Assembly: GCA_963840975.1 (NCBI GenBank)
Contig: CAWJBC010000021.1
Location: 1 to 64,000 of the forward strand
Length of the DNA stretch: 64,000 nt
Direction of reading: 5' to 3'
Source of the DNA: JAADJA01 sp963840975
GTDB taxonomy: Bacteria > Bacteroidota > Bacteroidia > Bacteroidales > JAADJA01
Below the pieces are notes generated by a model, which was not told the origin of the DNA, did not search any database, and was given only the letters and a program-made list of their open reading frames with translations. Positions within the stretch are counted from its first letter, which is position 1, and every line of letters starts with the position of its first letter. The position numbers were made by a program, and so were the translations under genes. Positions 37,518 through 45,641 of the stretch are shown piece after piece.

Positions 37518-38748
37518 TCACTTTGTTTATCGGTGTGTTAATTGCAGCTGGGAATATCGAACAACCGGAATAATATACTGTTGCCCAAAATGTAACATTT
37601 CCGGCAAAAAACTTCCACCAAAAGGGGTTCTTAAAATCTGTTATGATTACAATAAACTTATTAAGGACGGGGTTGATTTTGAAAGCCTGAATCATTCAAT
37701 GTACATTGACTTACTTCCAATTAAATCGCTGAATTCATTACCACCATTAAGAATTGGCAATACACCCCTCTATCATATCAGACAAATTGATAAAAAGAAA
37801 TTACCATTTGATCTGTTATTAAAAGATGACTCCCAAAATCCTACATTTTCTTTTAAAGATAGAGCGTCATCTCTTGTTTCAGCTTTTGCAAAAGAACATA
37901 ACCAACATACTATAATTACTGCATCAACAGGAAATGCAGGTTCATCAATTGCCGGAATATGTGCTTCTCAAGGGCAGAAGGCGATTGTTTTGGTGCCTGC
38001 TTCAGCTCCGGTTGCCAAAATGACCCAGATCGTTTTGTATGGAGCAACAATTATTCCTGTAAACGGAACCTATGATGATGCATTTGATTTAAGTGTGGAG
38101 TCCACGGATCATTTTGGCTGGTATAACCGAAATACAGCCTTCAACCCCATCACAATCGAAGGGAAAAAAACTGTGGCTTTCGAGTTATTCCATCAAATGA
38201 AAATGACCCTGCCCGACAGAATTTTTGTTCCGGTTGGAGATGGAGTCATCATTTCCGGAGTATATAAAGGATTTGAAGACCTGCTCAAACTGAACATTAT
38301 TAAAAAAATGCCAACCATTGTTGCTGTTCAGTCCGAGGGAAGTGACAATCTAATTAGGAATCTTGGGCTTGATATCTTTCATTCCAAACCCAGCCGGACT
38401 GTGGCAGATTCAATCAGTGTTGACTTTCCACGCAATTTTTACATGGCGAAAAATTTCATTTCTAATTATCAGGGTGAGTTTACTACAGTAACTGACGACG
38501 AAATAATGAATGCAATTAGCCATCTGGCAAAAAATACAGGCATCTTTACCGAACCAGCCGCCGCAGCAGCATTTGCAGGTTTTTTAAAATTCCAAAGGGA
38601 TGAAAAGATAGCTCCCGAAAGTAAAAATGTAGTTTTATTGACTGGAAGCGGATTAAAAGATATACAGTCGGTTAAACCACTGATAAAATTACCGGAGTCA
38701 ATTCAACCTGATATCGCGGGTATCAAGAAACATTTACCGTTTTTATAA
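37510..38748 (+). CDS. Threonine synthase-like PLP enzyme
   Basis: The 412-residue protein starts with a zinc-ribbon-like segment (YRCVNCSWEYRTTG, then YCCPKCNISG). The PLP Lys lies in NPTFSFKDRASSLVSAFA, and STGNAGSSIAGICASQGQ follows, as in threonine synthase and its relatives. FVPVGDGVIISGVYKG is the phosphate loop. It is encoded directly after another fold-II PLP gene, with an eight-base overlap, which suggests linked reactions or a complex. A second threonine synthase in this operon would be odd, so a specialised lyase is the better guess. Confidence 0.8.
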   Translation: MSSHFVYRCVNCSWEYRTTGIIYCCPKCNISGKKLPPKGVLKICYDYNKLIKDGVDFESLNHSMYIDLLPIKSLNSLPPLRIGNTPLYHIRQIDKKKLPFDLLLKDDSQNPTFSFKDRASSLVSAFAKEHNQHTIITASTGNAGSSIAGICASQGQKAIVLVPASAPVAKMTQIVLYGATIIPVNGTYDDAFDLSVESTDHFGWYNRNTAFNPITIEGKKTVAFELFHQMKMTLPDRIFVPVGDGVIISGVYKGFEDLLKLNIIKKMPTIVAVQSEGSDNLIRNLGLDIFHSKPSRTVADSISVDFPRNFYMAKNFISNYQGEFTTVTDDEIMNAISHLAKNTGIFTEPAAAAAFAGFLKFQRDEKIAPESKNVVLLTGSGLKDIQSVKPLIKLPESIQPDIAGIKKHLPFL

Positions 38749-38752
38749 AAAA

Positions 38753-38857
38753 ATGACCGACAGAATCACTCTTTATATAGTTGCAATAATCATTCTGCTG
38801 CATTTCATCATAGGGTTCGATTGGGTTTGGTGGAAAATGAGAAAGCGGAAACCTTAA
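38753..38857 (+). CDS. Single-helix membrane peptide of 34 residues
   Basis: Four bases after the previous stop, ATG at 38753 opens a frame reading MTDRITLYIVAIIILLHF, then GFDWVWWKMRKRKP and a stop. It has one hydrophobic helix and a strongly basic tail (KMRKRKP), predicted to be inside. The tight spacing argues that it is the last gene of the operon. It could anchor or modulate one of the enzymes or the CDF transporter. Nothing else can be said. Confidence 0.5.
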   Translation: MTDRITLYIVAIIILLHFIIGFDWVWWKMRKRKP

Positions 38858-38934
38858 AATTATCTGGTTCATTCAATCGAGCCTGCACATTGTAATTGTT
38901 ACCGACTTTAACCAACTAAGGCGCTTCAAAATAA

Positions 38935-38966
38935 AAAAGGAAACCTTTCACTTCAGATTTCCTTTT
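38935..38966 (-). terminator. Terminator downstream of tRNA-His
   Basis: AAAAGGAAA (38935-38943) pairs with TTTCCTTTT (38958-38966). On the minus strand the hairpin is followed by TTATTTT, and it lies just after the tRNA 3' end. It could also serve the plus-strand operon that ends at 38857. Confidence 0.65.
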
Positions 38967-38974
38967 ATCACTTG

Positions 38975-39049
38975 GGTGGAAGATGGGGCTCGAACCCACG
39001 GCCTTCAGATCCACAATCTGACGCTCTAACCAGCTGAGCTACAACCACC
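38975..39049 (-). tRNA. tRNA-His (anticodon GTG)
   Basis: The minus-strand sequence shows a D-arm (GCTC/GAGC), an anticodon stem TCAGA/TCTGA with loop TTGTGGA (anticodon GTG), and a T-arm GTGGG/CCCAT with loop TTCGAGC. The extra 5' G typical of tRNA-His is encoded (39049), opposite C73. The acceptor stem pairs at five inner positions, but positions 5-68 and 6-67 are T opposite T, which is unusual. The CCA end is not encoded. Confidence 0.85.
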
Positions 39050-39139
39050 GTATAAAACGATGCAAAATTATAATATTTTTATAATTAGGCATGAATTTTT
39101 TTTATAATATTGCATCTATAAATGTAATTGCTTAAATAT

Positions 39140-40414
39140 ATGAAAAATAACCAGCTAAAGTCATCTTTAGTCCCAATAATTTGGGGCTGTTTGGCATTTT
39201 TATTCACAAGTTTCACATCTCCGGAATCTATAAACAACAAAACTACATCTGGAGGGTTATTGACTTTTACTGTCAGAACTGTGACTGATAATGGGACCTA
39301 TTCCCCCAAACATGTACTTGCCATTTGGGTAGAAGATGCAAATGGGTTTGTTAAAACAAGAAAAGCGATGGCTAATCAGCGGAAACAATACCTCTATACA
39401 TGGAAAGATGCATCAAACTATAATGTGGTTGATGCTATTACAGGTTCAACTTTAACAAGTCATCAAACCCATACAGTCACCTGGAATTGCACTGATCTTA
39501 ACGGTACTATTGTTCCTGATGGAGATTATACAGTGTGGGTCGAATTTACAGGTAAACATGCACAGGGTCCTTTATACAATATTACATTTACCAAGGGATC
39601 CAGTCCTCAAACCTTTACCCCTGCTGATCAAACATATTTCAAAGACATTCAGCTCAATTTCGTTCCTTATGTAGCTGATTTTGTGTCCGATGTAAGTAGT
39701 ATTTGCCAGGGCGAAACTGTAACTTTTACTGATCAGTCGGTTGGTGCTACATCATGGTCATGGAATTTCGGAACAGGAGCTAATCCTGCTACTGCCAACA
39801 CAGTAGGTCCTCATGTTGTAAGCTATTCTATTCCCGGACTTGTTACTGTAGGTTTGACAATTAACAATGTTATAACAGAAACCAAGGTCAATTACATAAC
39901 CGTTGCTGTTGTTCCAACAGCAGAATTCAGTTATTCCGGGAATGAATATACCATTGATTTTACCAATAATTCCACGAATGCAACTTCATATTTATGGGAT
40001 TTTGGTGACGGAAGCACGGGTACAGAAAATAATCCATCTTATACCTTTAGCAGTGCAGGCACATATGCCGTTACCCTGACTGCTTATTATATGAATTGTA
40101 GTGATATTATAACCCAGGATGTTTCTGTTCCAATCGTTGGAGTCAATTATCAACTGGCTAATGGTGATGCCGTTTCACTTTTTCCAAATCCATCATCCGG
40201 GTTAATTAATGTCACGATATATAAAGAAGTCAATGAACCAATTACAATGACTGTATTTGATGCAATTGGGAATGTAATTCAAAAATCTACAATTGAATGC
40301 TTGCAAGCCAATGAAATATTAAGTCTCAATCTTGCCCAACAACAAAAAGGGATATATTTCATAAAGTTTGAAAGTAACAGCCTGAATGCCAGTTATAAAA
40401 TAATGATATATTAG
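39140..40414 (+). CDS. Secreted protein with DUF2271-like and PKD domains and a T9SS tail
   Basis: I start at the ATG at 39140 (MKNNQLKSSLVPIIWG); a TTG four codons upstream opens the frame. The protein has about 424 residues. After the signal peptide there is a domain like DUF2271 (FTVRTVTDNGTYSPKHVLAIWVED, residues about 40-165, with HTVTWNCTDLNG). Two PKD-like domains follow: TFTDQSVGATSWSWNFG and DFTNNSTNATSYLWDFGDGS. The last 75 residues form a T9SS sorting domain (SLFPNPSSGLINVTI, QKGIYFIKF). It is probably surface-exposed. The substrate is unknown. Confidence 0.85.
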   Translation: MKNNQLKSSLVPIIWGCLAFLFTSFTSPESINNKTTSGGLLTFTVRTVTDNGTYSPKHVLAIWVEDANGFVKTRKAMANQRKQYLYTWKDASNYNVVDAITGSTLTSHQTHTVTWNCTDLNGTIVPDGDYTVWVEFTGKHAQGPLYNITFTKGSSPQTFTPADQTYFKDIQLNFVPYVADFVSDVSSICQGETVTFTDQSVGATSWSWNFGTGANPATANTVGPHVVSYSIPGLVTVGLTINNVITETKVNYITVAVVPTAEFSYSGNEYTIDFTNNSTNATSYLWDFGDGSTGTENNPSYTFSSAGTYAVTLTAYYMNCSDIITQDVSVPIVGVNYQLANGDAVSLFPNPSSGLINVTIYKEVNEPITMTVFDAIGNVIQKSTIECLQANEILSLNLAQQQKGIYFIKFESNSLNASYKIMIY

Positions 40415-40948
40415 ACAATTGGAACAAGTTTAATAGTATTTTTTTTTTTTCATCTTTGAATTCTATTGTTAGATTGGCAACAAATTTAAAGTAGCACTTT
40501 TCTGTTTTTCTTCTACTTTAGGTCGCAAAATCTCCTGATCTCATTGAATTTATTATTCAAGTAAATTCATATTTACAATTTTAACTTTTTAAAATAATTT
40601 TAATAATTCTGTGAATATGGATCAATGTTATTGAATTTCTGACAGATACACTTCTTTTTTAACCATCCCAAATTACAATAAAACTTCCACTGCATATATT
40701 TTCTACAGTTGTTGAATTAACTTACACATCCTCCCATTCATAGATATAGGTGCTAATACATGGTTTTTATAATGGATGGCTGTATATTTTCTCAGCACTT
40801 CGACTAAAACCATGCTTATGAGACCACTTTGTTAATTCACTGATTAAACACCAGTTGCACCCTAATACAAGCTTTGGTATTATAATTGAAAACAGATACT
40901 CGAAATAACTTGTATAAAAATGAAAATCTATATTTCAATTATTAAAAA
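40415..40948. other. Non-coding gap of 534 bases
   Basis: Between the T9SS protein and the binding-protein/H-domain gene. It holds a run of 12 or more T near 40439-40450, which may help end transcription of the upstream gene, and AT-rich DNA. I find no gene, RNA or clear promoter. I looked for a sigma-54 box (GG-N10-GC) and found none that I trust. Confidence 0.5.
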
Positions 40949-42655
40949 ATGGAAACCATGAAAAAGACATTATTTCTAACTGTAAGTTTTTTGCTGCTTT
41001 ATGCAGGCATTGCAGCTAAAATTGATGCGTCGGCTAAAGTAAACTCTGCCGGGGATCAAACAATAACTGTTTATTGTTCTCCTGATTTGACAAATATTGC
41101 AAAGGAGTGGACGCGCAACTATTGTGGGCTTAATCCTGATTTAAAAATTAGCCTAATAACGATTAATACTGAGGAAATAAATAGAATGGTCACCAATGAG
41201 CCAAATCTGGCAATTATTTCAAACAGTTATTATCAAACTCTCGCAAATAAATCAATCTGGAAATTGACAATTGGTAGAGAAATCATTGTTCCTGTTATTA
41301 ATTCTGATAACCCGTTCATTGAAGCTATCAATCAGCAGGGTATTTCTTCCTCAGTATTAGCTGAATTACTAATTGATCCAGAAAAAAGGAACTGGGCTTC
41401 TTTATTTAATAACGGGGAGTACATACCTTTTAACTACTACCAGGTCCAGGAAGAATCAATCAAATCAAAAATAGAGGAGTTTCTTGCACTTAAAAATACA
41501 GATGTTAAAGGAATAGAAGTAAACAGTAACCGCGACCTTGTCAATTCCATTCAAAATGATCCCAACGGAGTCGGTTTCTGCAAACTGACCGATGTTATTA
41601 ATCCTGACAACGAGGATTTGGCAGATCATATAAGGTTACTGCCTATTGATAAAAACGGAAATGGTCAAATAGACTATTTTGAGGAAATATATAATAATGT
41701 AACTGATTTCTGCAGAGGAGTTTGGATTGGAAAATACCCCAAAATACTTATCAATGATATATATTTCGTTTCAAATCATACTCCAAAAAATGCCAATGAA
41801 GTGGCTTTTATTAAATATATACTTACGGATGGACAGCGGCAATTAGAACCAAATGGATTTAACGAATTGGTTTACAACGAAAGATGGGCGAGAATGGAAA
41901 AGTTAAACGAAAACGTTATTTATTCAAAATCTTCAAATGATTATGCAACTAGCCGCAATGCAATTTTCATACTTCTAATAGTATTTGCAGTTGGTGGAAT
42001 AATCTCAGGTATTATTTACCTTATCGCCAAAAAACAGACAAAAGTAACAGAGAATATAATTGCAAATGATCAAAAAGTAATCAACGAAAGCAAAGTTACC
42101 ATACCAAAAGGTGTTTACTTCGATAAAACACACACCTGGATTTTTATGGAAAAGGAAGGAATTGTAAAAATAGGAATTGACGACTTCCTGCAGCATGTAA
42201 CCGGTAATTATACTCGCATCAAAATGAAAAATCCCGGCGATTTGGTAAAAAAGAATGAACAGATATTGTCACTCATCCAGAATGGAAAACAAATTAATAT
42301 TTCAGCACCTATTTCGGGTTTGATCAAAGAAATCAATGAAGAGTTAGTAATTAAACCATCCCTCATTAACACCTCCCCATACGATGAAGGTTGGGTATAT
42401 ATGATCGAACCATCCAACTGGCTGCGTGAAATTCAATTCCTTAGAATGGCAGATAAATATAAAACATGGTTACATGATGAGTTTGCCCGTCTGAAAGATT
42501 TCATCATTTCTTCGACAAATGCTCAGTCCCCTGAACCTGCATACATTGCATTGCAGGAGGGCGGTGAAATTAGAGATTGTGTACTGAAAGATCTCGATCC
42601 AAAAATATGGGAAGATTTCCAAAAAAAGTTCATAGACAATTCCGAATTAAGGTGA
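40949..42655 (+). CDS. Periplasmic binding-protein domain fused through one helix to a GcvH-like domain
   Basis: The 568-residue protein begins with a signal segment (KKTLFLTVSFLLLYAG). Residues 35-320 resemble a PstS-type solute-binding domain (TITVYCSPDLTNIAKEW, and FVSNHTPKNANEVAFIKYIL). An EF-hand-like loop, DKNGNGQIDYFE, lies at 234-245. One membrane helix spans about 338-360. Residues 388-490 resemble glycine-cleavage H protein (THTWIFMEKEGIVKIGIDDF, then YDEGWVYMIEPSNW). The lipoyl position is not standard: QNGKQINISAP has Gly at the expected Lys. A C-terminal tail (ALQEGGEIRD, IWEDFQ) is shared with the gene at 44817. The function is not known. Confidence 0.75.
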   Translation: METMKKTLFLTVSFLLLYAGIAAKIDASAKVNSAGDQTITVYCSPDLTNIAKEWTRNYCGLNPDLKISLITINTEEINRMVTNEPNLAIISNSYYQTLANKSIWKLTIGREIIVPVINSDNPFIEAINQQGISSSVLAELLIDPEKRNWASLFNNGEYIPFNYYQVQEESIKSKIEEFLALKNTDVKGIEVNSNRDLVNSIQNDPNGVGFCKLTDVINPDNEDLADHIRLLPIDKNGNGQIDYFEEIYNNVTDFCRGVWIGKYPKILINDIYFVSNHTPKNANEVAFIKYILTDGQRQLEPNGFNELVYNERWARMEKLNENVIYSKSSNDYATSRNAIFILLIVFAVGGIISGIIYLIAKKQTKVTENIIANDQKVINESKVTIPKGVYFDKTHTWIFMEKEGIVKIGIDDFLQHVTGNYTRIKMKNPGDLVKKNEQILSLIQNGKQINISAPISGLIKEINEELVIKPSLINTSPYDEGWVYMIEPSNWLREIQFLRMADKYKTWLHDEFARLKDFIISSTNAQSPEPAYIALQEGGEIRDCVLKDLDPKIWEDFQKKFIDNSELR

Positions 42656-42695
42656 AACTGTTAACACCTATCTCTAACAATAAATTTAAGCAGTT

Positions 42696-43559
42696 ATGAG
42701 TATAGATCGAAGAAATTTTTTCAGGGTGCTTGGTGTTACAGGCACTACACTGGCTCTGGGAAATGGAGTGAAAGCGACTCCGGAAAATGAAAACAAAATC
42801 GAGTTTTACGGTATTCTTTACGACTCTACACGATGTGCCGGTTGTCAGACTTGCGAATTCTCGTGTGCCGAAGCCAATAATTTACCTGAGCCTGTTGGTT
42901 CACCTGAAATCGGGGTAATTCGGAAAACAGATGAAACAAGGCGAACGGTTGTGAACGCTTATGAAACTTCAAAGGGTGAATTATATGTGAAGCGACAGTG
43001 CATGCATTGTAATGAGCCGGCATGTGCAGCAGCCTGTCTGACACAGGCAATGCACAAAACCATAGAAGGTCCGGTAGTCTGGCGGGGCAATAAATGTATG
43101 GGGTGCAGATATTGTATGGTTTCGTGTCCTTTTGATAGTCCTAAATTCGAGTATCACAGCGCAAATCCAAAAATCACAAAATGTGATATGTGTTTCAACA
43201 GACTTGAAGAAGGCAAGCTTCCCGCCTGTGTTGAAAACTGTCCGGCTGAAGCGCTGCTATTCGGGACACGGAGAGAACTAATAAAAGAGGCACACAAAAG
43301 GATTCACGAAAATCCAGACCTTTATGTTGATTACGTTTATGGCGAAAGAGAAGCCGGAGGAACAAGTTTCCTTTACCTGTCACCTGTTCCGTTTGATGAA
43401 TTAGGCTTCAATACCAATGTTCAGAAAAAATCATATCCCGAATTGTCAAAAGGATTTCTTTATAGCGTACCCACAGTATTTGTACTCTGGCCGGCTTTGT
43501 TATTAGGAATCCATGAAGCAACAAAAAACAATAACACTAAAGATTTAGAAAATGAATAA
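42696..43559 (+). CDS. HybA-like four-cluster ferredoxin with Tat signal
   Basis: The 287-residue protein starts SIDRRNFFRVLGVTG, a twin-arginine type signal, so it is probably exported folded to the periplasm. Four [4Fe-4S] sites can be read: CAGCQTCEFSC, CMHCNEPACAAAC, CMGCRYCMVSC, and CDMCFNRLEEGKLPACVENC. A C-terminal hydrophobic segment (SVPTVFVLWPALLLGI) can anchor it, as in HybA. In E. coli hydrogenase-2, HybA passes electrons between the [NiFe] enzyme and HybB. No [NiFe] subunits are present here. It overlaps the next gene by eight bases. Confidence 0.85.
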   Translation: MSIDRRNFFRVLGVTGTTLALGNGVKATPENENKIEFYGILYDSTRCAGCQTCEFSCAEANNLPEPVGSPEIGVIRKTDETRRTVVNAYETSKGELYVKRQCMHCNEPACAAACLTQAMHKTIEGPVVWRGNKCMGCRYCMVSCPFDSPKFEYHSANPKITKCDMCFNRLEEGKLPACVENCPAEALLFGTRRELIKEAHKRIHENPDLYVDYVYGEREAGGTSFLYLSPVPFDELGFNTNVQKKSYPELSKGFLYSVPTVFVLWPALLLGIHEATKNNNTKDLENE

Positions 43560-44778
43560 CATTGACTACACAATAACAAAAGAAAATGATGGTAAATCAA
43601 TTTTGAAATTTTTAGTTAGTGAATTAAAACCCAGGGGTAAATTTTTTACCCCTTTTAACATCATCTCACTGCCCATCATGCTGTTAGGTCTGGTATTAAT
43701 CGTTATCAGGTTCTGGAAAGGAATTGGCTCCATTACAAATCTAACCCAGGAAGTTCCCTGGGGTTTGTGGATTGGTTTCGATGTGGTTACCGGTGTGGCA
43801 TTTGCCGGTGGGGCTTATGTGCTCACTTTTATGGTTTACATACTGAATATGCAGAAATACCATTCAATAGTCAGAGTAACGGTGCTTAATGGTTTCCTTG
43901 CTTACGTTTTTTATGCCGGTGCATTGCTACTCGATCTTGGGCGGCCCTGGAATGTAGTCAATCCTATCATTGGTAACAGTTTTGGAACCAGTTCCGTTTT
44001 ATTTTTGGTAGCCTGGCATTTCCTGCTCTACATGATAGCACAATTGATTGAGTTTTCACCGGCTATTGCAGAATGGCTTGGCGCAAAACGAGCACGGAAA
44101 ATTCTTTCCGGTATGACCATTGCCGCCGTTATTTTTGGAATTACGCTATCCACACTTCACCAATCGGGATTGGGAGCTTTGTATCTTATGGCAAAAGATA
44201 AGATCCATCCATTGTGGTATTCTGAATTTATTCCTATATTGTTTTTTGTCTCCAGCATTTTTGCAGGGCTTTCCATGGTCATTTTTGAGGGTTCAATCAG
44301 TCAGAAAGTTTTTTTTGATCAAATCAGTGAAAAAAGCCATAAATCACACAATAGCATTATTCATGGATTAGCAAAGATATGTGCAGGGGCTATGTTCGCC
44401 TACTTCTTCCTTCAAATACTCGTTTTTGTACATGGAAAGCACTGGGATTTGTTAAATACTCCAATGGGTTACTGGTATATCATAGAGATGATAGGATTCG
44501 TGCTTTGCCCAATGATGCTTTTCTATTTTAGCTATCGCAGAAATAATATTTTACTAATTAAAATTGCCTCGATAATCACAATGGTTGGGATAATTATAAA
44601 CAGGCTAAACGTAACGGTGATTGGGTTCAGATGGGATGCAGCAACCCACTACTTTCCAAGCTGGATGGAAATAATTGTAACCCTGGCGGTGATTTTTACA
44701 GAAATATGGATTTTCAGATGGGTGATTAACCGAATGCCTGTTCTGCGAGATTCACCATCATGGACGAAAGAATTATAA
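43552..44778 (+). CDS. HybB/NrfD-family membrane quinone oxidoreductase subunit
   Basis: The 408-residue protein has about ten hydrophobic helices (for example FNIISLPIMLLGLVLIVI and FLAYVFYAGALLLDLG). STLHQSGLGALYLMAKDKIHPLW matches the conserved HybB segment, and PWGLWIGFDVVTGVAFAGGA fits the NrfD quinone-site helix. The family passes electrons to or from quinone and can couple this to proton movement. It is encoded directly after HybA-like and before the second H-like protein, so they form one complex by context. Confidence 0.85.
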   Translation: MNNIDYTITKENDGKSILKFLVSELKPRGKFFTPFNIISLPIMLLGLVLIVIRFWKGIGSITNLTQEVPWGLWIGFDVVTGVAFAGGAYVLTFMVYILNMQKYHSIVRVTVLNGFLAYVFYAGALLLDLGRPWNVVNPIIGNSFGTSSVLFLVAWHFLLYMIAQLIEFSPAIAEWLGAKRARKILSGMTIAAVIFGITLSTLHQSGLGALYLMAKDKIHPLWYSEFIPILFFVSSIFAGLSMVIFEGSISQKVFFDQISEKSHKSHNSIIHGLAKICAGAMFAYFFLQILVFVHGKHWDLLNTPMGYWYIIEMIGFVLCPMMLFYFSYRRNNILLIKIASIITMVGIIINRLNVTVIGFRWDAATHYFPSWMEIIVTLAVIFTEIWIFRWVINRMPVLRDSPSWTKEL

Positions 44779-44816
44779 TATTAACTTTTACAAAGTTTCA
44801 TCAAAAATTTAAAATC

Positions 44817-45527
44817 ATGGACGGATTTACTTACACTGACATTTTTGAAACAAAGGGAATAGAGTACATAATCATAATCACATTCCTTATCATCCTGATT
44901 CCCTTCTGGGTAATAATAAATAAACGAACAAGAGTTCTAAAACAATTTCATCAAACGCTGGGTGTACTTACAGCTCAAATTTTGAAAATCCCGCAAGGGT
45001 TGTTCTACAGCAAGAATCACACCTGGGCATATTTAGAAAAATCAGGGAATGCAAAGGTTGGATTGGATGATTTTCTTTTACAAATTATTGGTAATGTTTA
45101 CATTGGCAAACTAAAATACCCGGGTGCATTTATCAAAAAAGGTGAGTTACTTGCTGAAGTTGACCAAAATGGTAAACGGCTCAAAATACACTCACCTATT
45201 ACAGGAGAAATAATCGGGACAAATGCTGAAATCCATGAAAATCCTGAAGTAATGAATGAGGATCCTTATGAAAAAGGGTGGATTTATACCATAAAACCAT
45301 CACAATGGGTAGCAGAAACCAATTCATGTTTCCTTGCCGGGGAAGCGACACAATGGATGACAAAAGAATTGGAAAGATTCAAAGATTTCTTAAACATATC
45401 GCTTGGGAAGCATTCCGCACAAAGCTCGTTAGTTGCATTGCAGGAAGGCGGAGAGCTTCGCCAAAACATACTTTCTGAATTAGATAAGGAAATTTGGGAA
45501 GATTTTCAGGAGTCATTTCTGAATTAA
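44817..45527 (+). CDS. Membrane-anchored GcvH-like protein
   Basis: I start at the ATG at 44817 (MDGFTYTDIFETKGIEY); a longer frame overlaps the HybB-like gene. The protein has 236 residues. One helix (YIIIITFLIILIPFWVII) anchors it. A GcvH-like domain follows, with NHTWAYLEKSGNAKVGLDDF, GNVYIGKLKYPGAFIKKG, and NPEVMNEDPYEKGWIYTIKP, which matches the canonical H-protein C-terminus closely. The lipoyl position is Gly followed by Lys (VDQNGKRLKIHSP), the same one-residue offset as in the gene at 40949. The shared tail ends VALQEGGELRQNILSELD. No glycine cleavage T or P genes are near. Confidence 0.8.
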   Translation: MDGFTYTDIFETKGIEYIIIITFLIILIPFWVIINKRTRVLKQFHQTLGVLTAQILKIPQGLFYSKNHTWAYLEKSGNAKVGLDDFLLQIIGNVYIGKLKYPGAFIKKGELLAEVDQNGKRLKIHSPITGEIIGTNAEIHENPEVMNEDPYEKGWIYTIKPSQWVAETNSCFLAGEATQWMTKELERFKDFLNISLGKHSAQSSLVALQEGGELRQNILSELDKEIWEDFQESFLN

Positions 45528-45641
45528 TAAAATGATTTGTTAAAAAGTTTGGTCAGATTACCAGTTTTTTCTGTATTTTGCAGTCACATTAAATTGTCAG
45601 GATTTTAGCATTGATCGGTTAACAAAAAATAAGAAGAAACA

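Noticed and set aside
40415..40948. Sigma-54 promoter for the binding-protein/H-domain operon
   Set aside because: I found no TGGCAC-N5-TTGC match; ttggcaacaaatttaaag near 40474 has the -24 part but no -12 GC.
40949..42655. A phosphate-uptake (PstS) protein
   Set aside because: No pstC, pstA or pstB is near, and the domain is fused to a membrane helix and an H-like domain.
44817..45527. Glycine cleavage H protein
   Set aside because: It is membrane anchored, lacks Lys at the standard lipoyl position, and has no gcvT or gcvP neighbours.
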